Shown here: piece by piece, positions 57,131 through 64,000 of the stretch
Numbering within the stretch: position 1 is the stretch's first letter
Layout of the letters: each line of letters opens with the position of its first letter
Origin: Patescibacteria group bacterium
GTDB lineage: Bacteria > Patescibacteriota > Microgenomatia > UBA1406 > GWC2-37-13
Assembly (NCBI GenBank): GCA_026004415.1
Contig: BPJC01000002.1
Coordinates: 1-64,000, forward strand
Direction of reading: 5' to 3'
DNA: 64,000 nucleotides
Notes under the pieces: generated by a model
What the model saw: only the letters and a program-made list of their open reading frames with translations
The model's database searches: none
What the model was told of the DNA's origin: nothing
Translations under genes and position numbers: made by a program

Positions 57131-57763
57131 TTATTGTTTTTTGTCTGGATGGTATATTTCAAAAGGGTTTACAGCTTTTTTCTTTTTAGTTAGGCCTTGC
57201 AGAATGGATCTCCTTTGCTTTCCTTGAGGAATAATTAGTTGTTCTTGTTTTTTGCGTTTTTCTTCGGCTTTTTTCTTTTCTTCTTCTTCCATTTCTCTTT
57301 TTTTTCTTGCTATCTCCAGTTGTTTTTTTTGATCTAAATATGCTTTTTCCTCTTCCATAAATTCTCTGTGTCTTCTAATTCTTTCTCTGACTTTTTTTTC
57401 TTGTTCCATGTCTTTTTCGCGGTATTTTTCTCCTAGCTTCTTTGAGTCTATGGGTGTTGAGTTATTTCTTCTATAAAATTCTTGTCTTTCTTGTTCTGAT
57501 AGATTAGTTTGATCTTCTGGTATGCCAAGCAGTTCTTGAAACCATTTTATTGGGTTGAAAGCATCAGCTATATCTTCAACAGCCTTTTTTAATTGATTTT
57601 CTTCTTTTGCTGGAGGTTTTTGTTGATTTATGCCAAGCAGTTCTTGAAAAAGGTTGTCCGATCTTGGCTTTCTTCCTTTTTGCACTTTATTTAATGTTTC
57701 TTTTTCTATTTGTTCATAAGGATTGTTTATGATTGGTTTTTTATTGTTCGTTTTTTGATTCAT
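57131..57763 (-). CDS. Charged coiled-coil protein with a duplicated FQELLGI motif
   Basis: 210 aa, Lys/Glu/Arg-rich. Residues about 110-190 form a long coiled coil (REKDMEQEKKVRERIRRHRE). The short motif FQELLGI appears twice, in NLFQELLGINQQKPP and WFQELLGIPEDQTN, each preceded by a charged lead-in. The first copy is followed by AVEDIADAFNPIK. No family known. No signal or membrane segment. It overlaps the Fe-S assembly gene start by 4 nt, so it is in the same operon. Confidence 0.6.
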   Translation of the reverse strand: MNQKTNNKKPIINNPYEQIEKETLNKVQKGRKPRSDNLFQELLGINQQKPPAKEENQLKKAVEDIADAFNPIKWFQELLGIPEDQTNLSEQERQEFYRRNNSTPIDSKKLGEKYREKDMEQEKKVRERIRRHREFMEEEKAYLDQKKQLEIARKKREMEEEEKKKAEEKRKKQEQLIIPQGKQRRSILQGLTKKKKAVNPFEIYHPDKKQ

Positions 57764-58050
57764 ATTCCAAGTATTGCTTTGGCTCTTTCTGATAAATTAT
57801 CAATTGACCAAGGCGGATCAAAGGTTAACTCTATTTCTGTTTTTTTAAAACCTAGCTCCTCCATCTTGGCTTTTATATCTCTTTCTATTGTGTCAAAAAG
57901 CGGACAACCTAGTGTTGTTAAGGTCATTTTAATATAAACTGAGTCTTTGCTCTTTTGTTTAATGTCGTAAATTAGTCCTAAGTCTACAATTGATATATTA
58001 AGTTCTGGATCTAGTACTTCTGTAAGTTTTTCTCTAATCTTGTCTTCCAT
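57760..58050 (-). CDS. MIP18/DUF59 (SufT/PaaD-like) iron-sulfur maturation protein
   Basis: 96 aa. DPELNISIVDLGLIYDI at the start, then TTLGCPLFDTI with the conserved Cys49 and FDPPWS, are the family motifs. Members help insert Fe-S clusters into apo-proteins. No other Suf genes are near. The stretch encoding IYDI contains a copy of the recurrent 13-mer (57961-57973). Confidence 0.88.
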   Translation of the reverse strand: MEDKIREKLTEVLDPELNISIVDLGLIYDIKQKSKDSVYIKMTLTTLGCPLFDTIERDIKAKMEELGFKKTEIELTFDPPWSIDNLSERAKAILGI

Positions 58051-58057
58051 TTCTTTA

Positions 58058-58633
58058 TTATAACTTTTTAAGACAATTTTTTTTAAGGATTATCTTGATC
58101 CAAGGAGCAAACATTGTTGGTTTAAACGGGTAAAGATCCAAGTTTTTTAACTTTTTTTCAGTTATAAACGCATAACCATAGCTGTAATCTGGGTTTGGTT
58201 TTGGCAGAGTTTTAAGGTTTATTATATAATAATGATTAATCTCATGTTCTAGTATTCTGCCTAATTTGTTTTGTTTATCTTGGGATCTGTATTTTATTTT
58301 AAATAAGAACTTAATATCGGTTTGTTGTGGTAAACCTTGTTGGTTTTCCCAGATCCATTCTCTAGTTAAGGTTTCGATTATGCTCGTTTTATTGTAAATT
58401 AGTTTGTTGTGTTTGTAGTAAGGATGTGAAGAGAAACTAAGATCTAATTTTCCATCAAATATCGGATGTTTTCTTATTTGTATCAAAATTTGATCTTTAA
58501 ACTTCAGCAGGGTTGTAAAACCAATGTGAAGTATGCCTTCAAAATGCGCCTGCCATCTTTCAACCTTGCCTATGATTTTGCCTTTTTTGTCAATCTGAGG
58601 CAAGTATATCTTTTTTTTATAGTAACCAATCAT
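58058..58633 (-). CDS. Nudix-fold protein, isopentenyl-diphosphate isomerase-like
   Basis: 191 aa from the ATG at 58631-58633 (a longer TTG start would swallow the -10 TATAAT). HFEGILHIGFTTLLKFKDQI and IRKHPIFDGKLDLSFSSHPY recall the N-terminal half of IDI-type Nudix proteins. The Nudix helix reads TLTREWIWENQQGL and lacks two of the acidic residues of the consensus. Either a specialised or a weakly active enzyme. The last 80 residues match no family. Confidence 0.55.
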   Translation of the reverse strand: MIGYYKKKIYLPQIDKKGKIIGKVERWQAHFEGILHIGFTTLLKFKDQILIQIRKHPIFDGKLDLSFSSHPYYKHNKLIYNKTSIIETLTREWIWENQQGLPQQTDIKFLFKIKYRSQDKQNKLGRILEHEINHYYIINLKTLPKPNPDYSYGYAFITEKKLKNLDLYPFKPTMFAPWIKIILKKNCLKKL

Positions 58634-58732
58634 TTTTTGTCCAGTAATATTATAATACAACTGTAATTTCTTTTAGTTTTATTTTTCCAGATTATTAAGT
58701 TTTGTCTATATTTTATCTAACTTAAATTTTTA

Positions 58733-59340
58733 TTAAAGTATTTTAAGCAGATCTGTTAAGGATGTAATTGTTAGATCAGGTTTGTAGGTTATTTTTACTG
58801 AGTAATTACTCCATTTTTCCTGCTTTTTTATGTAAACCTTAAAAAAGATGGTTTTAAACCCATACTCTTTTTTCCCTTTAATATCAAGTCTAAATCATCT
58901 CCAAGATAAAGTATTTCATTTTAGCTAGTTTAAAATGATTGTGAATATCTTTAAAAACTGCTGAATCTGGTATTTCTATTTGAAGTTCTTCAGATGCTTT
59001 TATGTACTCAAAATATTTTTTTATGTACAGTATTTCTAAATTTGCGTAAAGGTCTACTGTTCTATCGTTGCTAAATACGCCAAATACTTTGTCTCTTTTT
59101 TAAGTTCAATATGGACATTATTTAAATTTTTGACATTATTAAATTTTGTGTTCCAAAAGTATTTTTTTCTCTATGATATTCTAAAAAACTCCAGTGAAAG
59201 TTTGGGCATAATGGAGAAATTTAGCTTTAAAATCTTCTAGGCTTTAAATACAAGAGGTTCTTTCCCAAGAATTTTTAATTTTTTCTGCATAGCTATCAAT
59301 TGTAAATTTAGTCACTATGTTTATTTAAATCAACAATGAA
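58733..59340 (-). pseudogene. HAD-superfamily hydrolase remnant
   Basis: The minus strand carries, across several frames, DKVFGVFSNDRTVDLYANLE, ASEELQIEIPDSAVFKDIHN, ILYLGDDLDLILKGK (motif IV, the GDDxxxD loop) and KPDLTITSLTDLLKIL at a stop at 58733-58735. These are pieces of the HAD fold (phosphatase/phosphoglycolate type). The N-terminal catalytic DxD segment is unrecognisable. Four or more frame breaks show decay. The whole 58.66-59.35 kb stretch holds no other gene. Confidence 0.6.
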
Positions 59341-59477
59341 GTAAAAATGTTATTTTTTTATTTGTTATTTATTTTATGTGTGATGTTACAACTTGGATAT
59401 ATCATTATGGTTTAAAGCATTTGCAATTATTTTATTATGATAAAGCCACTGGAAAGTTCTATTTATTGCTTTAGAAA

Positions 59478-59862
59478 TTATTCAATTTGTAATTTATTTA
59501 ACACATCCTTGAAGTTGCAACCCTGTTCTAGATATTCAAGAGCTTCTCTTCTTCGTGCTTCATCTAAAGAGTTAATTTTAGAGAAACCATCTGCAATTTC
59601 TGGAAGTTGATAAATATATCTTAAGATTTTCTACATAAACTTGTACATGTGCTCTTATATCATTTGGAAGTTCCAGAATCCTGATTATTGCTTCTAATGC
59701 ATTTGAAATTTGTTTAAGTGTATGTTCTTCAATTAGTCTTTCTAATTCTTTTTTAATATCATCATGTATACTTGAAGCTTTTATTCTATTTATTAGATTT
59801 CTTTCTTCTCCTTTAGTTGTAACAGTTAGTATAGCAACTTCTAAAGTTAATCCTTCTTCCAT
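59478..59862 (-). pseudogene. Frameshifted hypothetical gene
   Basis: Frame 1 from the ATG at 59862 reads KGEERNLINRIKASSIHDDI and onward for about 80 codons, with a clean helical pattern. Near 59620-59636 it shifts: the other frame reads YIYQLPEIADGFSKINSLDE, then EALEYLEQGCNFKDVLNKL, to a TAA at 59478-59480. Joined, the protein would be about 127 aa. Family unknown; the SLDEARRREALEYLEQG end suggests a short regulatory or toxin-antitoxin-type protein, which is only a guess. Confidence 0.5.
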
Positions 59863-60192
59863 TTATAATATAAATCAGATAATTTTTCAAATGCTAATAG
59901 TTTTAGTTCAAATGACATTCTAATTAATTTATTCTTGATAGTGACCGAGTAGTTTTTTTATCCTAATTAATAGTTAACCTTTAGGCTAAAATTAAATTAT
60001 GTGTAATGTTAATAGCTTATTTAGTTTCTGAATAGGTTGTTGGTAATTTACAATACTTTTTTATTTGATGCAAATAGTGTATCTATTTATTTAATAGATT
60101 TATTTCTATTTCAACTTCTTTAGGTTTTTTCTTTGGTTTGTAGGTATAATCAGTTATTTTTGGAGATTAACATATAAAAAGTTTTTAATTTT
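59863..60192. other. Gene-free AT-rich spacer
   Basis: 330 nt, mostly A and T, with no ORF, tRNA or terminator that I can see. Likely debris continuous with the HAD remnant region. Confidence 0.6.
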
Positions 60193-60810
60193 TTATTTGA
60201 AGACCTCTCTACCTTGGATGCTTTTTTTTAGAGTCATATAGTCAGCAAACTCTATATTTGCTCCTATTGGGACTCCAGATGCTATACGAGTTATCTTTAG
60301 TTTTTCTTCAGTGTCTATTTCCTTTATTTTATCACGAATATACATTGCTGTTGCTTCTCCTTCCATATCTGGATCTGTTGCTATAATAATCTCTTTTAGT
60401 TGATCGATATTATTTTTTATTCTTTCAAATAGCTCTTTAAGATAAATATCATCAGGACCGATGTTGTTTAATGGGTCAATTTTTCCATAAAGCACATGAT
60501 AAACGCCTTCATAAATTTGGCCATTTTCAAAGGCTAATAAATCCAGAGGTGTTTCAACAACCATTATAATACTTTGGTCTCTTTTTTCATCTTGACAGAT
60601 TGGGCATATATCCTCTTCAGTAAGATTGAGACAGTTTCTGCATTTCTTTGTTGTTGTTTTTAATTGTTTTAAATTCTGGCTGAAATTTTCCAAATCTTCT
60701 TGTGGCATTTGTAAAAGATAAAGGCTTAGTCTGTCTGCTGTTTTTTTGCCTATGCCTGGTAATCTTCTAAAAAATTCTGATATTTTTTCTAAAGTCTTTG
60801 GCAGTCTCAT
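60193..60810 (-). CDS. recR: Recombination mediator RecR
   Basis: 205 aa. An N-terminal helix-hairpin-helix (RLPGIGKKTADRLSLYLLQM), a four-Cys zinc finger (CRNC ... CPIC) and a TOPRIM domain (ATDPDMEGEATAMYI) identify RecR. It loads RecA with RecF/RecO. The dnaX-ybaB-recR neighbourhood is conserved in bacteria, here with rnj and prs inserted. Confidence 0.96.
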   Translation of the reverse strand: MRLPKTLEKISEFFRRLPGIGKKTADRLSLYLLQMPQEDLENFSQNLKQLKTTTKKCRNCLNLTEEDICPICQDEKRDQSIIMVVETPLDLLAFENGQIYEGVYHVLYGKIDPLNNIGPDDIYLKELFERIKNNIDQLKEIIIATDPDMEGEATAMYIRDKIKEIDTEEKLKITRIASGVPIGANIEFADYMTLKKSIQGREVFK

Positions 60811-60821
60811 AAGTTTAAGGT

Positions 60822-62513
60822 TTAGATATTCAGAATTGATATTACAATAAGCGGTGATCTGCCTTTTTCTTGCATAAATAATTTGGTTAGGGCTTTGTCG
60901 ATTTCTTTTCTGATTAAGTTATAATCTTTGTTTGGGTTTTTCAAGATTTTTTCGATTTCTTGTTCTGCTTTAGTAAATAATCTTTTTTCATTTGGTGTGA
61001 ATACAAATCCTCTGGTTATCATTTGAGGTTTGCTAACAAGTTGGTTGTTGTTATTAAGTAATAAAATAACATTTACAAAACCTTCTTCTGCTAGAGTTTT
61101 TCTGTCTTGTAAAACTGTATTGCCAACATCTCCTATTGATTCTGCATCTACATATATGTTTTTTGTTTCTATGCGTTCTCCTTTGTAGGCGTTTTTGTTT
61201 TCAAACCAGATAGTTTCTCCTTCTTTTAGCATTATTATTTTATCTTTACCATAGCCTAAGTCTTTGGCAAATTTTTGGTAGACATACTGATGCCTTAATG
61301 TGCCTCCAATAGGCATTATAAATTTAGGATTGGTTAGTCTGACTAAAATTTTTAGATCATCTTGATTACCATGTCCAGAAGCGTGGAGTTGATCTTGAAT
61401 ATTGCTGTAGACTACATCTGCTTGAAGTTCAGAGAGTGTTTCAATCAGCGAATAGATTTGATCTTCATTGCCTGGAATTGGATCTGATGAAAAAATAATT
61501 TTATCTCCAGATTGGATTGATATGTTGGGGTTTCGTTTTTGTGATATCTTAGATAATGCTGAATCAAACTGCCCCTGCGATCCTGCAACTATTATACAAA
61601 GTTTGTTGGGAGGCAACTTAACTGCTTCGTCTTCTTTAATAACCAGCTTTTGGTATAGTGGCAGATACCCTAGATCTCTGGCTAATTTTGTGTTTTCTTT
61701 CATAGATCTACCTACAAAAACGACCTTTCTGTTAAAGATTGCCGCCGCATCCATACACTGTCTGATTCTTGAGATGTTTGAGGAAAATGTTGTCATAAAG
61801 AATTTACCCTTAGTTTTTCTCATTTCTTCTATAAATGTTTCTCCTACAGCTTTTTCTGACAAAGTCATTCCTTCTCTTTCAACTCCTAAACAATCTGTTA
61901 GCAAGCAAAGTATATTTTGTTGTCCTGCCTTTATAATTTTGGCAAAATCAGGTGGAGATTCGTAAGGAGGTGTCAGATCGAATTTAAAGTCTGATCCATG
62001 GTAAATATTTCCAGCTGGAGTTTTTATAAAAATATGCGCTGTGTCTGGTATTGAGTGAGTAAGGTGTATGTACTCTGCTTGGAAAACTCCAAACTCATAG
62101 GTTTTTTTATAATCTATTTCGTTTATATGGACTCTATTGCCAAATTCTGCAAATTTGTTTTCTAAAAACTGTTTGGTTAGTTTAGTGGCAAAAATAGGAG
62201 GTTTGCCTAAATCAGCATAATGGTAAGGTAATGCTGAGATGTGGTCTTCATGTCCATGTGTTAGCAAGATTGCTCTTATGTATTTAGTTTTGTTTTTAAG
62301 GTATGTTATATCAGGTATAACTAAATCTACACCTAAATTCTGTTCTTTGGGAAAACCAATGCCACAGTCTACAATAATTATGTCTTGTAAATCGTTTTGG
62401 TAGTAGTATTCATAAACATACATATTTTTGGTAACACCTGTAGTTCCGCCTAAAGGTATAATTCTTAGTTTTGATTCTGTTTGTTGGTTGGAAAAAATTT
62501 GTTTTGTTTTCAT
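60822..62513 (-). CDS. rnj: Ribonuclease J
   Basis: 563 aa. The metallo-beta-lactamase motif LTHGHEDHISALPYH is complete, the beta-CASP region follows, and a C-terminal domain (LLNNNNQLVSKPQMITRG) completes the length. RNase J acts as endo- and 5'-exonuclease in Gram-positive-type bacteria, a likely alternative to RNase E. It would matter for turnover of leaderless mRNAs. 11 nt upstream of recR. Confidence 0.94.
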   Translation of the reverse strand: MKTKQIFSNQQTESKLRIIPLGGTTGVTKNMYVYEYYYQNDLQDIIIVDCGIGFPKEQNLGVDLVIPDITYLKNKTKYIRAILLTHGHEDHISALPYHYADLGKPPIFATKLTKQFLENKFAEFGNRVHINEIDYKKTYEFGVFQAEYIHLTHSIPDTAHIFIKTPAGNIYHGSDFKFDLTPPYESPPDFAKIIKAGQQNILCLLTDCLGVEREGMTLSEKAVGETFIEEMRKTKGKFFMTTFSSNISRIRQCMDAAAIFNRKVVFVGRSMKENTKLARDLGYLPLYQKLVIKEDEAVKLPPNKLCIIVAGSQGQFDSALSKISQKRNPNISIQSGDKIIFSSDPIPGNEDQIYSLIETLSELQADVVYSNIQDQLHASGHGNQDDLKILVRLTNPKFIMPIGGTLRHQYVYQKFAKDLGYGKDKIIMLKEGETIWFENKNAYKGERIETKNIYVDAESIGDVGNTVLQDRKTLAEEGFVNVILLLNNNNQLVSKPQMITRGFVFTPNEKRLFTKAEQEIEKILKNPNKDYNLIRKEIDKALTKLFMQEKGRSPLIVISILNI

Positions 62514-62517
62514 AGTT

Positions 62518-63459
62518 TTATTTAGTATATTCTGTTATAGCATTTGCTAAAACTTGTGTAATTGAAATGGTTTTTATTTTATCAGATTCTTCAAGATCAT
62601 TTCTGGCTATGGTATCTGTAGTGAACAGACTCATTATTGGGCTATTGTTAATCTCTGCTATTGCATTGTTAGTAAAGTCTTTGTGTACAATTACTGCAAT
62701 TATTTTATCTGCATTAGCCTGTATACAGAGATTGGCAGAGTGTATTAAAGTTTGTCCTGATGTTGAGACATCATCAACTATAATACAGATTTTGTTGGTT
62801 ACATTGCCATAGATCTGAACTGCTTGAGATTGGTGCACAGCTTCTAAATTTCTTTTTTTTTCAGTTACTGCAAGATGAAAGCTGTCTGTTCCAAAAAAGA
62901 TTTTCCCAAAGTTTCTGGCTCGTTCTAACCCTCCTTGATCAGGTGACACTATTACAGTGTTTTCAGTATTTGATTGAATCTGATTTTGGTTTAGATAAGA
63001 TTTTATTTCATTTGAGATTGGCTCAAATATGTTAAGGTTAACAAAAGGTATGGCAAACACACCAGAACTTGCCTCGTCATGGAGTTCGCAGGTTATAATT
63101 CTGTTTATATTAAGGTTTTGTAAGATATTGGCTATTAGGTTGAAACTTACTGATTCGCCTTTGAGGTGTTGAATATTTTGTCTGCTAAAGCCAAAATACG
63201 GTATCACAGCAATAATTTCTTTTGCAGACTGTCTTTTTAAACTGTCTATAATTAGCAAAAGCTCCAGTAAAGTTTCGCTGGCTGGACGACTAATTGATTG
63301 TATTATTACTGCTGTTTGATTATGCAGATTTTTGTTGATTCTTACTTTGAACTCAGTGTCTTCAAATCTAGTTGTCTCTGCTTGTAGGAATTCTGCCTTC
63401 AGCAATTCTGCTGTTTTCTGGGCTAATTTGAGATTGGAACTTCCTGAGATAACTATCAT
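62518..63459 (-). CDS. prs: Ribose-phosphate pyrophosphokinase
   Basis: 313 aa. The ATP/PRPP motifs include VIPYFGFSRQ, HDEASSGVF and the PRPP-binding loop IIVDDVSTSGQTLIHSA. It makes PRPP for nucleotide, NAD and His synthesis. The typical ADRKxxPRSxI flexible-loop motif is reduced to ISRPASETLLEL, and the phosphate-binding site is otherwise normal. Ends 4 nt before rnj. Confidence 0.92.
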   Translation of the reverse strand: MIVISGSSNLKLAQKTAELLKAEFLQAETTRFEDTEFKVRINKNLHNQTAVIIQSISRPASETLLELLLIIDSLKRQSAKEIIAVIPYFGFSRQNIQHLKGESVSFNLIANILQNLNINRIITCELHDEASSGVFAIPFVNLNIFEPISNEIKSYLNQNQIQSNTENTVIVSPDQGGLERARNFGKIFFGTDSFHLAVTEKKRNLEAVHQSQAVQIYGNVTNKICIIVDDVSTSGQTLIHSANLCIQANADKIIAVIVHKDFTNNAIAEINNSPIMSLFTTDTIARNDLEESDKIKTISITQVLANAITEYTK

Positions 63460-63475
63460 AATTTCAACTTTTTTG

Positions 63476-63742
63476 CTATTCGCCTTGAGATTGAGCCAGT
63501 TGCATATATCTTTGGGCCGCTACCATTTTAGTCTCTTGTAGTATTTTGTTAAACACCTCAGCTAGTCTTGGTTCTTCAATGCCATCTACTTTGACCATTT
63601 TAACTTTTTGGTTGGCAGTCATTACTATCTCTACTCCGTTTTCGTTTATACTAACTTCTTCGTTTTCTAATTGTTTATCTAATTGTTGAGATTGTTGTAT
63701 AAGTTTTTGGAAAAAACCTGCATTTTTAAGTGGGTTTATCAT
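63476..63742 (-). CDS. ybaB: Nucleoid-associated protein YbaB/EbfC
   Basis: 88 aa. Its central SINENGVEIVMTANQKVKMV stretch, with a helical N-terminal region and an acidic C-terminus, matches the YbaB dimer that coats DNA. Part of the dnaX-ybaB-recR set. It starts 16 nt after dnaX. Confidence 0.85.
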   Translation of the reverse strand: MINPLKNAGFFQKLIQQSQQLDKQLENEEVSINENGVEIVMTANQKVKMVKVDGIEEPRLAEVFNKILQETKMVAAQRYMQLAQSQGE

Positions 63743-63758
63743 AGTTGTTTTGCAATTT

Positions 63759-64000
63759 TTAATTTGGTTTAGTTGAATTATAAAACTCTATTATAGCTAA
63801 TTCAAGTGGTATCAAATCATTGGGTGTATATCTAAGTTCTTGATAGGCTCTTTGGAACAATTTCAAAATTAATGCTAATTTGTTCACTAATGTTTTTTTG
63901 TTTTGTTTGATGTTTGCAATCATCTGTTCTTTAGCGTTTTTTAAGGTAAAACTGATTAGATTTTTTATGTCTCCTCCTTGTTTGTAAAACTCTTCTGCCC
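63759..64000 (-). CDS. dnaX: DNA polymerase III gamma/tau subunit, C-terminal end (partial)
   Basis: Frame enters at base 64000 and stops at 63759-63761. It reads EEFYKQGGDIKNLISFTLKN, then LVNKLALILKLFQRAYQEL and NDLIPLELAIIEFYN: the helical collar/domain III end of DnaX. The catalytic AAA+ part lies beyond the window. Position upstream of ybaB supports the call. Confidence 0.85.
   Translation of the reverse strand, partial: AEEFYKQGGDIKNLISFTLKNAKEQMIANIKQNKKTLVNKLALILKLFQRAYQELRYTPNDLIPLELAIIEFYNSTKPN

Overview
The window is AT-rich DNA from a small-genome bacterium. I infer a member of the Patescibacteria (Candidate Phyla Radiation), perhaps the Microgenomates. The grounds are the extreme compaction (stop codons overlapping, divergent start codons 22-36 bp apart), many large membrane glycosyltransferases and hypotheticals, a SipW/TasA-type surface cassette, and a release factor 1 without its N-terminal domain. 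This placement comes from gene content only and no marker tree was run. TGA is an ordinary stop here (for example at 18978-18980 and 22782-22784), so the UGA-recoded CPR lineages are unlikely.

Layout. 1-4.65 kb: a perfect tandem array of a 357-bp unit. Each unit carries the 5' half of a tRNA-Ser, a GC-rich multi-hairpin and an 83-aa GIY-YIG nuclease gene. 4.7-8.1 kb: tRNA-Val, a ribbon-helix-helix protein with a nucleotide-hydrolase-like N-terminus, and a TasA-like/SipW cassette with a palindromic operator and an internal terminator. 8.1-12.4 kb: a large Cys-rich surface protein and membrane-anchored proteins including a zinc protease. 12.5-20.3 kb: rhomboid protease, phosphoesterase, ArsB/NhaD-type transporter, CBS protein, tyrosine recombinase, glycosyltransferases and an amino-acid permease. 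20.4-26.3 kb: a surface-polysaccharide operon (GalE, GT39-like, LCP ligase, Wzx-like flippase, GMD). 26.3-35.2 kb: two divergent genes that are both frameshifted at homopolymers (a hypothetical and pyruvate kinase), then lepA, a giant Nudix protein, miaA and folD. 35.3-42.2 kb: an operon led by an L10-leader RNA (rplJ, rplL, gyrB, ppa, gyrA, metallopeptidase), plus rpmE. 42.2-44.85 kb: a decayed region with PqqD-like and asparagine-synthetase-like remnants, compatible with a dead RiPP (possibly lasso) locus. 44.85-50.6 kb: Y-family polymerase and LexA under an SOS box, short RF1, HtrA and CtpA. 50.7-57.1 kb: a GH99-like surface glycosidase, rpsF-ssb-rpsR, a GT39-like protein, cysS and tRNA-Pro. 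57.1-60.2 kb: small genes and another decayed stretch (HAD remnant, frameshifted hypothetical). 60.2-64 kb: the conserved recR-rnj-prs-ybaB-dnaX neighbourhood.

How it works together. The genes describe a Gram-positive-like envelope (LCP, SipW, TasA-like and flippase genes) with a strong investment in surface polysaccharide and surface proteolysis, interleaved with informational operons. A recurring regulatory signature is a -10 box (TATAAT-like) ending only 6-9 nt before the start codon of operon-leading genes. This predicts widespread leaderless mRNAs. Internal ribosomal-protein genes such as rplL instead have a strong Shine-Dalgarno. The most unusual objects are the GIY-YIG/tRNA-half tandem array, the three ultra-compact divergent leaderless promoters, the gyrase genes placed behind an L10 leader, and the dead RiPP-like locus.
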